Source: Rhea pennata
Lineage: Eukaryota; Chordata; Aves; Rheiformes; Rheidae
Direction: 5' to 3'
Assembly: GCF_028389875.1 (NCBI RefSeq)
Contig: NC_084676.1
Location: 1,736,001 to 1,800,000 of the forward strand
Length of the DNA stretch: 64,000 nucleotides
The notes under the pieces were generated by a model, which had not been told where the DNA came from, searched no databases, and was given only the letters and a program-made list of their open reading frames with translations. Below, one piece after another: positions 32,598 to 44,699 of the stretch. The translations under genes were made by a program, and so were the position numbers. Within the stretch, counting starts at the first letter, position 1; every line of letters starts with the position of its first letter.

Positions 32598-35045
32598 ATG
32601 AGCGGGACGCCAAGGCGCCGGGACCGCCGAGGGCGAGCGCTGCTGTGGTGCGCCTGGGTGGCGGCGTGGGAGCTGGCGCGGGGGCAGCTGCGCTACTCGG
32701 TGCCCGAGGAGATGCAGAAGGGCTCTTTCGTGGGCGACGTGGCCAAGGACCTGGCGCTGGAGCTGGCGGCGCTCCGCGACCGCGGCGCGCGTGTCGTGTC
32801 CGAAGGTAGGAGTCAGTATTTTGCTCTGCATGAGAAGACCGGCCATTTAGTGACGGCGGCACGGATAGACAGAGAGCAGGTCTGCGAAGCCGCGGATGGG
32901 TGTGTGCTGCGCTGTGAGGTGATAGTGGAGGGCGAAATGAAGGTTTATGCCATCGAAGTGGAAATCAGGGACATTAATGATAACGCGCCCACTTTCAAGG
33001 AAGTGCTGATGGAGGAAAAAATGAGCGAGACAACAGCTCCGGGATCACGGTTTTCCCTGGCTGAGGCTCACGACCCGGACAGCGGGAGCAATTCCGTGCA
33101 GCGCTACGAGCTGAGCGGCGACGAGCACTTCTCCCTGGCCGTGCAGACGGCACCCGATGGGGAGGAGCGTCCCGAGCTGGTGCTGGCGAAGGCGCTGGAC
33201 CGGGAGGAAAGCGCCTTTCACGACCTGGTGCTCAGGGCGGTGGACGGCGGGGAGCCGGCGCGCACGGGCACGGCGCGGATCCGCGTGGTCGTGCTGGACG
33301 CGAACGACAACACACCGGTGTTCAGCCAGGCGGTGTACACGGTGCGCGTGCGGGAGGACGTGCCCGTGGGCTCCACGCTGCTCACCGTGAGGGCCACCGA
33401 TGCCGACGACGGGCTGAACGGAGAGGTGAAATACTCGTTTCAAAAGATTTCAGTAAAGGCATCGGAAATATTCCAGCTGGACACGGAAACGGGGGCGCTC
33501 ATCCTGGTCAGGATCCTGGACTTTGAGAAAGGCGACTCGTACGAAGTGGGGGTGCAGGCAAAGGATGGTGGGGGCCTTTCCAACACAGCAAAAGTCGTGA
33601 TCGCAGTGACTGATGTGAACGACAACGCGCCCGAGATCTCCGTGCGGTCTCTGGTGAGCGCGGTGTCCGAGGACTCTCCGGCCGGGACGGTGGTGGCCCT
33701 GCTGCACGTGCAGGACCGGGACTCGGGGGCGAACGGGGAGGTGAGGTGCTCGCTGGGCGCGGGGCTGCCGTTCCGCCTGCGGAGCTCGCTGGGCAGCTAC
33801 TACAGCGTGGTGACGGTGAGGGAGCTGGACCGCGAGGAGGTGTCGGAGTACAACGTGACGGTGCGGGCGACGGACGGCGGGTCGCCGGCGCTGTGGAGCA
33901 GCGCGGTGCTGCCGCTGCGGGTGCTGGACGTGAACGACAACGCGCCGGTGTTCGCGGAGGCGCGCTACAGCGCCCGGCTGCGCGAGAACAACGCCAAGGG
34001 CGCGCTGGTGCTGCGGGTGCGGGCGGCGGACGCGGACTGGGGGCAGAACGCGCGCGTGCGGTACCGGCTGTGGGAGGGGCAGGTGCGGGGCGCGCCGCTC
34101 TCGTCGTACGTGTCGGTGAACGCGGAGACGGGCGCGCTGTACGCGCTGCGCTCCTTCGACTACGAGGAGGTGCGCGAGGTGGGGCTGTGGGTGCAGGCGG
34201 AGGACGGGGGCGCGCCGGCGCTGAGCAGCAACGTGTCGGTGCGGCTCTTCATCGTGGACGAGAACGACAACGCGCCGCAGGTGCTGTACCCGCCACCGGC
34301 GGCAGCAGCAGCAGCAGCAGCGGGTCCGGGCTTGGGCTGGACGGGCGTGGAGCTGGCGCCGCGCTCGGCGGAGCCCGGGGCGCTGGTGGCCAAGGTGGTG
34401 GCGGTGGACGCGGACTCGGGGCAGAACGCGTGGCTCTCCTATGAGCTGGCCAAGGCCACGGAGCCGGGGCTCTTCCGCGTGGGGCTGCACAGCGGCGAGG
34501 TGTACACGGCGCGGTCCCCGCTGGCGCGCGACGCGCTGCGGCAGAGCCTGGTGGTGGTGGTGAAGGACCACGGGCAGCCGGCGCTGTCGGCCACGGCCAC
34601 GCTGACGGTGGTGCTGGCCGAGAGCGTGGCCGAGCTGCTCTCGGAGCTGGGCGGCGCGGCGGCGCCGGGCGAGCCCCCCGGCAGCCTGACGCGCTGGCTG
34701 GTGGTGGCCGTGGCGGCCGTGTGCTGCCTCTTCCTCGCCTTCCTGCTGGCGCTGCTGGCGCTGCACCTGTGGCGCTGGCGCCGCTCACGGCTGCTGGCAG
34801 CGGGCGGCGGCACCTTGCGCGCCATCCCGGCCTCGCCCTTCGTGGGCATCGACGGCGTCCGCGCCTTCCTGCACTCCTACTCGCACGAGGTCTCGCTCAC
34901 GGCCGGCTCGCGCAAGAGCCAGCTCCGCTCCCCGGGCGCCAGCTGCTCCAACACGCTCACGCCCGCGCCGCCGCCCGACCAGTGCGCTGCGCTGCTGCCC
35001 CAGGAGCCCTCGAGCGCCGCCGGCCACAGCGGAGACGCCCTGCTG
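32598..35045 (+). CDS. PCDHGA: Protocadherin gamma A-type variable exon A4
   Basis: 816-codon gamma-A variable exon. The start at 32598 (MSGTPRRRDRRGRALL) is followed by the same signal sequence as A2/A3 and mature QLRYSVPEEMQKGSF. It has its own EC1 loop (CEAADGC), start of EC2 (VLMEEKMSETTAPGSRF) and EC3 segment (ALILVRILDFEKGDSYEVGV), while EC4-EC6, membrane segment and tail are almost those of A3. Linkers run in order DINDN, DANDN, DVNDN, DVNDN, DENDN, and an eight-alanine run sits in the EC5-EC6 linker. The tail carries [10 protein letters not shown] and [10 protein letters not shown]. The donor CTG|GTGAGT is in phase 0. Intact. It is the most distinct recognition surface among the complete A genes here. 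Confidence 0.96.
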
Positions 35046-38000
35046 GTGAGTCCCTCGAGCGAGACTTTCAGAGTCCTTCTTTGTGCTGCCCGTCCTCCTG
35101 CCTTTGCTCCTCCGTGGCACTGCTTGTGCCTTTGCTTTCCTGTGCGTCGTTGCTTTTGCCATGTTGTGGGGGAGTAACAAGCAGAAGTAGAGGTCTAGCT
35201 GAGGACGTGGCTACGAGTGCCCCCAAGGTCCCTAGCACTGATAGAATTTGCTTTTGCAGTGCTGCAGATGGTGCGCAACTGTCACAAGCATAAATGCATT
35301 TTTGTAAATGTAGCTTCTTCAGAGCGACTTGTTATTTCCTTTTTTTTCATAAAGCGTGTCAATCAGTCACTGATGTTGACATCCTCCTCTTAGAACACAT
35401 CTTACTCTACCTGAGGTAGAGTGTGAGCATTTGTTGGTGAGGGAGACCTTACTGACGAGGAAGGGCTTATTCAGAGAGACACTTTTTGTCCTTTCTTGGC
35501 AGGACGATGTGAACCTTTTTCCCCAGATAGTAGAAGGTTTCTTTGCTCATGCTGATAGAGGCTTCCGATGTGGTGCATGCTAGGGCACATGTGTCTCTGT
35601 TACAGCCAGTTCTATCCTTGGCCATGGAGGGATGTAAGGGACTGGTTCGATCTGACTTTCTTTTCTAGGCTCTGAGGACCAGCATTGTCCAGGGAAGGCA
35701 CTTGGCAAAAGGAGTGACACTTGATGTGTGTTGAGCCTGACCATTGCTCTTATTTCAGTGATGGGGGAACGAGGCAAAAAAAAGAGTCGTTGTGGGGACA
35801 ATGTATTTCCTGGTGTGTCTAGAGACATCTAGACACAGACAAGAGTCATCAGCTTCCAGAGAAGGGAGCTGATCCCGGAGATAGTGTAGTCTTCTGATGG
35901 CTCTAAAACATTGTGATAAATCCCACTCACATCACTGCGTGGAAGAGAAGTGAGACATACATACTCGTCTGGGGTATGTCTTCCACTTGTCATTGTGTGA
36001 GAATATTCATCATATTAAGTGTTGATTGGTGGGTGGTGACAGAAGGATGAACGTGATATGTCAGAATGCAGTGTGCCTTTTCCAAATGGGAGGTACTGCT
36101 ATCTCCTCCTGGAGACCCTTCCTGGGTGTGCCTGTGTATTGCTGGTTGCCTGCTGGAATGTCCTGCTTTGGGAGAACAGTGAGTTCCGACCTGTAGATGG
36201 GGTAAGGGGCTGGAACAGTGAAATGACTGCTTGCTAATATTTAGGTTGTAGAAGGTATGTGCATATAACACAGTCACCCCTTGACCTAAGCAGGGAATCA
36301 CCGTTGTGCCCTTCTCAAGGCACTCTGCGGTCTACTGTGAGTGGAGATAAATGACTGTATGTTTGCAGAGGGCAGCCTATCCTTAGGCCTGGAAAGTATG
36401 GGTGAAGCATGTGAAAGCAAGCTGGAGCATGGTTCCCAGTAGCGTATGGAGCCCTTGATGTCTTTACGAGAGGACAGAATGCCTTCTTAGTTCTTAGAGG
36501 AACTGAAAAGCTTTCATGTCAAGTCGATATCACTGTCTCAGTGGACCTGTGAGGTTGGAGGCAATGCAGTTCAGTGAATGCTGCCCCAGCCTCGAACTGT
36601 GCTCAAAATACACACACACACACACACACATACACACACACATATATATACACATACGCCTGTTGTTTAGGGAAGGTGTGTTACAGTTTTGGTATCTTCA
36701 AGGCTTTATAGGGTGTGAGTCGAGTGATGGCTGTACGTGTTTCCTGAGGTGGCCAACACCATGAACAAGCAGGAGAATTGCAGTGCAGCTCTCTCTTTTT
36801 CCTCCGACCTCCAACAGATACCATTTCTGAGACCTTTTTTTCTTTCTTTTTTCTTTTTTTTTTTTTTTTTGGTGGGAAGTGAGGCATTATGATTGATGGC
36901 TCGAAGTCACTGAAGTCTTTTGAACACTTGCTGCTCTGTGGGAATACTGTCACGCTGGCATCCGCTGCATGATTCTAGTCTTTCAGTGCTGATGTGACCA
37001 GTAATGTTTGAATGTAGTGTGTTCTCAAGAACCTAATAGTACTGGTAGGATATTTCTTTGGGATGACATTGAGGAAGAAAGTGGAAGTAGTGAGAACTCA
37101 ATGAATGCTGAAGTAATCTTGTTAAGAAGGCAATTACTTTCTTCATCGCTTTCAATACAGATATTGGGACCGGGTGCATTTAGGTCGTATCTGCAATGCG
37201 AGACATCTTGTTATTCCTCTCATGATCGTTAGCCTTCAGTACAGGTAGTGTTATCATAATAATATGTGGTACACATGATTAAGCTCCTTTCTGTAGGTGT
37301 TGCACTCAAAATCTTCTTTTATCCTTTCCATTCTTCAGTCCACTCCATTCCTGGAATATTCTATGTTTTCCTGCTGCAAAATATATGGTCCTGTGGTTGT
37401 GTCATCATTAGACTACTCCTTTTAGAGGTTGTTGCCTTTCTTAGAAGCTTTACAGAGCTTTCTTTTGTGAGAGTTTCCTTAATTTTTTTTCTCCTAGTCC
37501 TTTACTTGAATTTGTACCTGGCATGTTGGTTTTTGTGGGCTGTGAACACTTAAATCAGCCACTGCTGCAGACTAGTAGATGATTGCTCCTGTTTACAATT
37601 CTTGGAATAACACGTTGGCCATTGGAGCACGCTGGAAGTAGGAAATACACAGGTATATTTTCGCTGCGCATCCATGTTCTTCTGTTCACTAAGAGAAAGA
37701 ATTTCAAAGGGAGGAATAACAGGGATGTTTTCACTGTTCTAAAGCTAGAATTTGTGATCTTTATAGTTCATAAACTGGCTGGTGTACTGATACAGTTGTT
37801 CTAAACAATAATAGCTTGCCATGTTCTCCCAAAGCACTGAGTCTTTGTCAGTCCCAAAGGTATATAAAATAACAGGGTATAACCAAGAGTCTCCTCAAAC
37901 AAGCTGATTTACATGGTGGATTCAATGCTTCCTTACTATAGTAACTCATCTTCTGAAGTATTTTCAGACTGTGGCTTGTCAGATCTCCTAAAAGAGCTGG

Positions 38001-38359
38001 AGAAGTTAATCCCCTGTACCAGTGGATACTCTCAGAAAATATCAGACCTAGTCAATATATCCTGAACGGTGTACTTACCTGTACTCATCTGTGCCTTGGT
38101 GAACACATACTGTGTGCTCCTTCACTGCTCCATTGCACATTCCCCACACAGACTCGTTTTCCTTACCAAAGTCGTTTGACCACTCGTCCCCGCTGGATGA
38201 GAAAAATCGCAGAAGCCAAAGGTGAATCTCATACTACAAAGCAGCACGGCTCCGTCTCGCTCCCGGGTAGCTGAGGGCGCAGTTTCAGACCCCGCTGCTG
38301 ACAGTGCGGCTGGACGGGGCAGTGACAGGGGTGCCGCACACCCGGCGCCGCTGCAGTGG
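35046..38359 (+). other. Intergenic/intronic region A4 to B4
   Basis: No gene seen. The first part matches the A3 flank, later blocks match the other A-to-B spacers, and about 37000-38340 is unique. It holds a (CA)n/(TA)n run, a T-rich run (about 36834-36870) and a read-through of the A4 frame to 35177. Confidence 0.8.
36610..36656 (+). repeat. (CA)n then (TA)n dinucleotide repeat
   Basis: CA repeat interrupted by T and followed by TA units. It is at the position paralogous to the poly(A) at 3725. Confidence 0.95.
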
Positions 38360-38399
38360 CGGCGCGGGGACTCCGGGTGCCGCTGTTGCCCGATGCGAA
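38360..38399 (+). promoter_or_regulatory. Conserved promoter element (CSE) of B4
   Basis: Same block as in B1-B3 (GGACTCCGGGTGCCGCTG), CGCT core at 38381-38384, 411 bases before the start codon, the longest distance in the window. Only this block and the coding region resemble B1-B3; the leader between them is mostly different. Confidence 0.75.
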
Positions 38400-38791
38400 G
38401 CGCCGCAGCAGCCGCCGGAGCCGGGGCCGCCGCAGGCTCCCGCGGGGCGGCTGCTCGCTCGCGCAGCGCCGGGCGGGCGGCACAGGCACAAACCCCCGCG
38501 GGGAGGGCGGCAACGACGGAGCGGCCGGCGGGGGAGGCGGCGAGCGGTGCAGTCCACTCGTCCCCGCCGCCACTCTCACCCTGCTGGAGGACAGTTTGCG
38601 AGGACTAAGCGCAGGCGCGGCGAGGGACTCTCCGCGCAGAGGAAGCAGAGCAGCCAGCCGATCCGCGGAGATCAGCGGCGGCCACAGCCGGAGCCGGGAT
38701 CGCCGCCCCCCGCCGGGGTCCCCGCGTGTGCCGGACGGCACGGAATGAACGGGAGGGGCGGGGGGACGGAGCGCAGCGCGCACTGCTGAAC

Positions 38792-41209
38792 ATGGGAAGG
38801 CGGCAGAGCCACGGGCGCTCGCTCGGAGCCGGGGCAGCGCTGCTGTGCGCCTGGCTGCTCTCCGCGGGCTGCCGGGCGGCGCCGGAGCGGCTGCGCTATG
38901 CGGTTCCCGAGGAGACGGGCAGCGGCTCCCTGGTGGGGCCGCTGGCGCGGGACCTGGGGCTGAGCCCGGCAGACCTGCCGGCGCGGCAGCTGCGCATCAG
39001 CTCGGAGAAGCCCTACTTCGCGGTGGGCGCGGAGAACGGGCACCTGTACGTGAGCGAGAGGCTGGACCGGGAGGAGATGTGCGGCGACTCCGCGTCCTGC
39101 TCGGTCAGTTTCGAGGTGGTGCTGCAGAACCCGCTCAACGTTTTCCACGTCGACGTGGCCATCCAGGACATCAATGACAACGCGCCGCGCTTCCTCCAAG
39201 AGAATATCCACATCGAAATCAATGAGTTAACTTCTCCTGGCGCTCGGTTTCACTTGGGAAATGCTGTGGATGCGGACGTCGGCCAGAACTCGCTGCAGAG
39301 CTACGAGCTGGAGGTTAACGCCTACTTCGCGTTAGAAGTGAAGGAGAGTGACGATGGCAACAAGTTCGCGGAGCTGGTGCTGCGCCGCGCCCTGGACCGC
39401 GAGAGCGAGCAGAGCCTGCGCCTGGTCCTGACGGCGGTGGATGGCGGCGAGCCCCGCCGCAGCGGCACCGCCCAGCTCTGGGTCAGCGTCGCCGACGCCA
39501 ACGACAACGCGCCCATGTTCGCGCAGGACCGATACCGGGCGAGCCTGCGCGAGGACGCGCCGCCGGGCTCCTCGGTGCTGCGTGTCTCTGCCTCCGACGG
39601 CGACGACGGCAGCAACGCACACATCACCTACAACTTCGACAAAGTGCCAGGCAAGGTCCTTCGGCAATTCAATTTGCATACAGAGACCGGAATGATCACG
39701 CTGAAGGAGGCACTGGACTTCGAGGACACGCGGAGCTATACGTTGCTAGTAAAGGCGAGGGATGGGGGCGGGCTGGTGGCGCACTGCAAAGTGGAGGTGG
39801 AGGTGCTGGACGTGAACGACAACGCGCCCGAGATAACGACGCTGTCGGTGTCGAGCCCGGTGCCCGAGGACTCCCCACCCGGCACCGTCGTCGCCCTCGT
39901 CAAGGTGCGAGACCGGGACTCTGGCGACAACGGGAAGGTGCGGTGCGAGCTGGAGGGCGAGTCGCCGTTCGCCATCGTGACGTCGTCGGGCAGCTCGTAC
40001 AAGGTGGTGACGGCGAGCGCGCTGGACAGGGAGCGGGCGGCCGAGCATAACGTGACGGTGGTGGCGAGCGACGGCGGGAGCCCGGCGCTCTGCAGCCGCA
40101 CGACGCTGGCGCTGGCCGTGTCGGACGTGAACGACAACGCGCCGGTGTTCGAGGAAGCGGCCTACAGCGCCTACGTGGCGGAGAACAACGCGGCGGGCGC
40201 GGCGGTGCTGCGCGTCCGCGCGCGGGATGCGGACGCGGGCGCCAACGGGCGCGTGAGCTACTGGCTGGCGGGCGGCAGCGCGGGCGAGGCGGCGGCGGCG
40301 CCCTACGTGTCGGTGGAGGCGCGGAGCGGCGCGCTGTACGCGCAGCGCTCCTTCGACTACGAGCAGTGCCGCGAGTTCGCCGTGGAGGTGAGGGCGCAGG
40401 ACGGCGGGTCGCCGGCGCGCAGCTCGACGGCGACGGTGCGCGTCTTCGTGCTGGACCTCAACGACAACGCGCCGCAGGTGCTGTGGCCGGCGGCGGCGGC
40501 GAGCCCCGGCGCGGGCCCGTTCGAGGTGGTGCCGCGGTCGGCCGAGGCGGGCTACCTGGTGGCCAAGGTGGTGGCGGTGGACGCGGACGCGGGGCGCAAC
40601 GCGTGGCTGTCGTACGAGCTGCTGCAGGCGACGGAGCCGGCGCTCTTCCGGCTGGGGCTGCACAGCGGCGAGGTGCGGACGGCGCGGGCCGTGTCGGAGC
40701 GCGACGCGGCCCGGCAGCGCCTCGTGGTGGTGGTGAAGGACCACGGGCAGCCGGCGCTGTCGGCCACGGCCACGCTGCACGTGGTGCTGGCCGAGAGCTT
40801 GCAGGAGGCGCTGCCGGCGCTGAGCAACAGACACACTGAATCCGAGCTGACATCTGATTTAAATACCATTCTTGTGGTGGCGCTCGCTGTGGTTTCCTTG
40901 TTATTCATTTTTACAGTCATTACGATTTTATGTTTTAAATGCCGAAGGCCAAGGAGCCCTCCCGTCTTCATATCTTCTGACAAGGAATTTTATTCCAGCC
41001 TGGGCTCCAAAGCACCTTACACCTATTGCAGCAGCACGCTGCCTCTCCCTTATTCCTACGAAGTTTGTTCGGCCTCTGAGTCAGTCCAGAAAGACTTCAC
41101 CTTTCTCAGACCAGGGGCAGCAGCACTGACGGACCGTCCACTACTGGACGAAGTCGTCTCAAGGAGTCAGTCTGAGAAGGAAGGCCCGAGCCCAGACAGC
41201 TCAGTACAG
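38792..41209 (+). CDS. PCDHGB: Protocadherin gamma B-like variable exon B4 (mosaic)
   Basis: 806-codon variable exon, the last A/B-type member before the C genes. The start at 38792 gives a signal peptide ([13 protein letters not shown]) before [14 protein letters not shown]1 and EC4-EC6 are nearly identical to B1-B3 down to the DNA. EC2-EC3 are unique (for example [20 protein letters not shown]). From base ~40826 the juxtamembrane, membrane and cytoplasmic parts are unrelated to B1-B3 and AT-richer. The membrane segment is about residues 692-717, and the tail has [11 protein letters not shown] and KDFTFLRP, a mix of gamma-B-like and general clustered-protocadherin tail motifs. The donor is CAG|GTGAGA, phase 0, without the tandem arrangement. 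Intact. The B subtype is inferred from the ectodomain and the PYSY motif; the tail alone would leave the subfamily open. Confidence 0.94.
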
Positions 41210-44200
41210 GTGAGATATACTGTCCCCGCCTCGCCAGCGAGATTTTACAGTCCTTCTCTTTTCTCTTATTGCTCCATCTGGGAATGGTGGTCGTTACACA
41301 TCGCCTCCCAGTACACGGCTCAATAGCTTTTTGAGATTATCTTGATTTTTTTTTCCTTTAGACCTATCTTATCCTCGAACTTTCTGTTCTGCCCTTTAGA
41401 ACTGACATGCGATGCTCGAGGTTGTGTTAATAACATTTCTGTTGACATTGAATGAGTTATCCTGGGAATGAGTTTTACTGCGGGTTGTCATGTGGGTGTT
41501 GAGGGGAGCGATAGGAAAAGGTTCTCGAGGGTCGAAACTGAAAGAGGCCTTTCGTCTTGTTCCAGTGATTCCTTCATTTAGTGTCTCAGACAATTCAGTG
41601 AAATAGATCTAAGACTTACCTCGGTCCGTTCGTTTAGTGAGGGTTGCGACTCTTGTGGTCCTTTCGACCGTTTTCCCCTCCAGCTCATATCCTGTCCCCG
41701 TCATGCAGACCAGTGATTTAACATTCATCCTCCTTTCACTGGGGAGCTGGAACTGATGCCTGACTGTCACTTAGAGCTTGGAGCTGAGCAGGAAGGTAGT
41801 TTGGTTCCACCAGTTGCTGCTGAGACTGACTCCTCTGGAGCCATAGCGGGTCTGCGAATACTGTGAGTGACTCTGCCTGTGATTTCTCTTGAACTCGTGC
41901 TTGAAGGAATCCCAGTGTCTTTTTCTCTTGTCCATCTAGACGGTATTTTCAGGAGTTCTGAGAGGTATCACCTTGGATTTTCTGACTTCCTGTAACAGCG
42001 AATGAGGGGTGATGTCCCCACGTCAGTCAAAGGATAAGAGATGGGAATGTTTAATCTTCTGTGCCTTTACTGAATGGCGAGATCCTTGCGTTTCACTGAG
42101 TATGCTGCCTTTGACCATCTTACTACTCCTGCAGGTATTATGTAGACATGCCACTCTGGAGGAATTGTTGTATGTACTCATATCAAGAGAAACCAAAGAA
42201 TTTCGATATACATGTTAGAGAGATAAATGATTCTGAAAATAGAATTTAGGAAAGAGATAAACGTTTGAAGAAGGTAGCAGGGGCTGGGGAAAAAATTAAA
42301 AGATTCAGATCTCATTTCAGAGTAAATAAGTGAAGAGGCTTGACGTTTTTTGAACAGTAGCTCGAAGGGTGCTATGGATTGTCTTCTGAGATCAGACGTG
42401 AGAGAGAAAACTAACTGGAGTTTTGTTGTGTAGAGGTTTATGAGAGAAAGAAACTTCATTTCAGGATGGTGAATCTGAAGATATAGTCCTTTGTACAGAA
42501 GGTCCAGAATGGATAGATTGACATAAGTGTTAGTCCTTCTGGGCACAGTAGAGCTGCGGTGGGTGTTAAAATATCAGTTTTCATCCACTTTCCTTGTGAG
42601 TTTTTAAATTCCTCCAGAACTATATATATATATATATATATTTAGATTACTAATATTGCATTTTAACGCTTTGAAACATACACTTTCATCAAATTCTACG
42701 GACTGGTGATAACACTGTACTAGTAGTAAGCACTGTTGATATGATTTAATTTTCACCATTGATTATTAGGTATGAAAGGAAATGGCTGAACATGTAGAGA
42801 TGAAAGATCGTCACCTCGAACCGATCCGTGTTATATTGTTGACTTTATATAAGCGCTGAAATTTTTGCTTCTGAGTCTATCCCTTCGGCTCATGGCAGTT
42901 AGGAAGACTGTGTAGGAGAGCATGCCATGTGTCCAGGCTCGACTTCTCTGTTGCTCTGTCTGTGCTGTGTATCTCACACTGATAAGGGTGATTTGCAGCC
43001 GTTCTGCGGTATTGTCGATTGTGATAAGATGCGGGATAACAGATAACCAGCTGTAATATTTCCTGCAAAATTCTGCAAAGCCTGCGCCTCTGTCCTGGAT
43101 AAACGAGTGAAAAACTAGGTGCTGATTTCGAGTCAGTTTTCTTTCCTAGCCAACCCTTTTCGATGGTTATTAAACTTATTATGATAGAGCTCATGGCGTT
43201 CCCATATCAAGTTTCCTTGTTTCCTTCCCTTTCCACAATGTTAATTTTGCATCATTTCGTAGATTACAGACGCTGAACTCCGAAATTGCAGTAGTTTCGT
43301 TCGTTTGTGCGTTCGTAACGTTGAATAAGCGCTGTATCACAAGTTGTTGACAGGAACAACTCGAAACGTACCACAGACAGCTCTGGAGTTGGCTGTTTCT
43401 CGCCCAGGCGTGCCCGATGCCATGTTTCCGGGGCTATTATAGGATAGGCTTTTCCATTTTCCGAGTGTGCCCCAACTCCTGCACTCAGTGAGGCCAGCAG
43501 GTCCCGGACTGTGATTTCGTTGTGCCTGGGTCAGGGAAATAGGCATCCGGAGCCAAGCTGGGAGATGGCGAGAGCAAGAGAGAGAGAAACCAAAAATTAG
43601 AGCCCAGGAGCCCGGAGAAGGGCTATCTGCTTCTGCCTCGCCCGGCCGCGTGTCCCACGGACGTGGCTTTTGTATCTCTCTTCTAACGATTTATCGTAGG
43701 AGGATCTTCTCTGGGAAAGTGGCGATGATTGGGAGTAGGAGGTGAGATGCTCCTAGGGACACGACAGCAGGAGCTGCCCTCCAGGATAATTGTCTGCTGT
43801 GGGCAAAATAGTTGATTGTAACTTACCAGCACGAAATCGATGTTTCAGTTGGCGGCATTGCCTGGCTGCGCACAGGCATATGCCATCGGGACCCTGTGAG
43901 ATGTTAGGAAAGGCTGAAACAGCATCCGTGAGGACCTGGGTCCCTTCAGGATCCTGACACCCGGAGACGGCACAGCGCGTTGTGCCAAGGCCGTGTTCCG
44001 AAGCCCTGCCGAGCATTGCCCTCCATCAGCCTCATCCCACCCGCTCCTTCTCCCTTTCTTGCTCCTCCTGTCTTTCTCCAACGAGATTTTATTTTTTTTC
44101 CCTTTCTGGGGGACCTCGCTGTTTTCCGGTTGTCTCATTTTCTTTTTGCATCATCTTCTCCGCTCCTGCGCATTCCTATCCCCACACGCAGTTCACGTGT

Positions 44201-44430
44201 CAGATCTATACGGGCTTATTTGCTTGGTTCCTCGCAGGAAGGTGCTCTCCACTCTCTCCGCGCCGGGTCAGCAGGTCTCCTGGCAGCTTTGCTCTCAGGG
44301 CTGGCGTTTCAGCCAACCTGCCGGCTAGAGGTGCGGGCCGTGGTCGGTCGGTGCGCCGCTGCCTGCCGTGCTCCCCGAGAGTGGCTGCTTCCCACGGCGG
44401 GGCTCTCTGAGCGCGCTCCGTGCAGTTACT
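41210..44430 (+). other. Intergenic/intronic region B4 to C3
   Basis: No gene seen and no similarity to the A/B spacers. Moderately AT-rich with only short open frames. A (TA)n run is at 42621-42641. No relic of a cadherin repeat was noticed. Confidence 0.75.
42621..42641 (+). repeat. (TA)n dinucleotide repeat
   Basis: About ten TA units. Confidence 0.95.
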
Positions 44431-44460
44431 GGCCGGGACTCTACGTGCCGCTGTCGGCCA
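44431..44460 (+). promoter_or_regulatory. Conserved promoter element (CSE) of PCDHGC3
   Basis: GGGACTCTACGTGCCGCTGT has its CGCT core at 44449-44452, 251 bases upstream of the C3 start. It matches the B element (GGGACTCCGGGTGCCGCTGT) at almost every position, though the surrounding sequence is unrelated. As I recall, mammalian C3 also keeps a CSE while C4 and C5 lack one. Confidence 0.7.
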
Positions 44461-44699
44461 GTGGTGAAGCCGGGGATCTGGCGGCCCGTCCCCGCTCGGA
44501 GCCGGGATGAGGCAGAGACAGCCTCAGAGAGAGCCGGGGAGTGAGTCACTGCTGTGCTGCAAAGCAATGCCCGTCTCCGCGGCGCACGGCCGGTTCCCGG
44601 GGCGCTCTGGGAAGCGGCATGAAGGGGCGAGCTGAGGATTTCTAGTGGAGGGGGGGCAAACCGCAGAGGCGCGGGCGGGGAGAGCTGCCGTCCTGTGCG

